Shown here: one piece after another, positions 21,272 to 21,440 of the stretch
Position numbering within the stretch: position 1 is the first letter of the stretch
How the letters are laid out: the number at the start of each line of letters is the position of its first letter
From: JACKBJ01 sp964549495
GTDB taxonomy: Bacteria; Chloroflexota; Anaerolineae; Epilineales; Epilineaceae
Reading direction: 5' to 3'
NCBI GenBank assembly: GCA_964549495.1
Contig: CAZJWJ010000093.1
Span: forward strand, 1-21,440
DNA: 21,440 bases
Program-made: the position numbers and the translations under genes
Notes under the pieces: model-generated
Seen by the model: the letters and a program-made list of their open reading frames with translations, nothing else
What the model was told of the DNA's origin: nothing
Databases searched by the model: none

Positions 21272-21440
21272 ATGAAGAAGCTGATGGTCTTGAGCTCGAT
21301 GGCCGCGGTGGTGACCTTGTTGGTGGCGGGCCTGGCCGGCATGTTCGGCGCGGGCGACGCACCGACGGTCTACGCCTCGCGCCTCGCGGGCATCCAGGGT
21401 GCCGGCATCTCCGGTATCCAGATCCAGAACCTCGACGCCT
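21272..21440 (+). CDS. Putative secreted protein, N-terminal part (cut by window edge)
   Basis: Fifty-six codons are visible before the right edge. The product begins MKKLMVLSSMAAVVTLLVAG with a basic start, a hydrophobic core to about residue 24 and small residues after it, so a signal peptide or N-terminal anchor is likely; possible cleavage is near VYASR (33-37). The mature start reads LAGIQGAGISGIQIQNLDA, rich in Gly-Ile-Gln. IQxQNLD-like phrases recur, to my recollection, in secreted proteins of Chloroflexota, but I cannot name a family or function. A GGAG lies 9 nt upstream of the ATG at 21272, following a long structured leader. Confidence 0.75.
   Translation, partial: MKKLMVLSSMAAVVTLLVAGLAGMFGAGDAPTVYASRLAGIQGAGISGIQIQNLDA

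Overview
The window is a GC-rich bacterial chromosome segment that is almost entirely coding. It is mostly housekeeping genes, with a few accessory or secreted proteins. Several features hint at a high-GC Chloroflexota (Anaerolineae-like) organism: the MutS N-terminus (DVVLTSRP, then APMAGVPYHAVDGYIAQ), an sdhCAB operon with a one-piece b-type membrane anchor, a beta-propeller/M15 peptidase fusion, and a short secreted protein with a GIQIQNLD motif. This is inference from remembered family features, not a database result. The large ValRS with extra inserts resembles forms I associate with Planctomycetes and some other phyla, so the phylum call is only moderately supported.

Layout, left to right. 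Positions 1-3223 (minus strand) hold an adk-thiN-valS run: adenylate kinase with a GTG start, thiamine pyrophosphokinase, and valyl-tRNA synthetase whose C-terminal half lies beyond the left edge. Positions 3379-6807 (minus) hold a secreted M14 zinc carboxypeptidase followed by an LldP-family lactate/glycolate permease, separated by a very strong hairpin. A 319-bp divergent regulatory region (6808-7126) separates these from a plus-strand pair: glutaminyl-tRNA synthetase and, 3 bp later, a membrane-anchored TolB-like propeller fused to an M15 (LAS) peptidase domain. That pair converges, with a 16-bp gap, on sdhCAB (10731-14147, minus), which encodes a compact type-B succinate:quinone oxidoreductase. 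Upstream on the same strand lie metH (full-length cobalamin-dependent methionine synthase) and mutS, each in what looks like its own transcription unit. A 316-bp divergent region (20956-21271) then leads to the start of a plus-strand secreted protein that runs off the right edge.

The genes do not form one pathway. Adk, ThiN, ValRS, GlnRS, SdhCAB, MetH and MutS are core metabolism, translation and repair. The M14 peptidase and the permease could both serve uptake of external organic matter. I found no CRISPR array, mobile element, rRNA, tRNA or defence cassette, and no convincing new multi-gene system. The points worth a second look are smaller: (i) a promoter at 21048-21122 with two phased palindromes and no -35 box; (ii) a mutS promoter placed so that the mRNA would be leaderless; (iii) a terminator-like hairpin in the glnS leader; (iv) palindromes lying on the promoters of metH and the carboxypeptidase gene; (v) the propeller-M15 fusion; and (vi) extra inserts in MutS and ValRS. 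All promoter calls are by eye.
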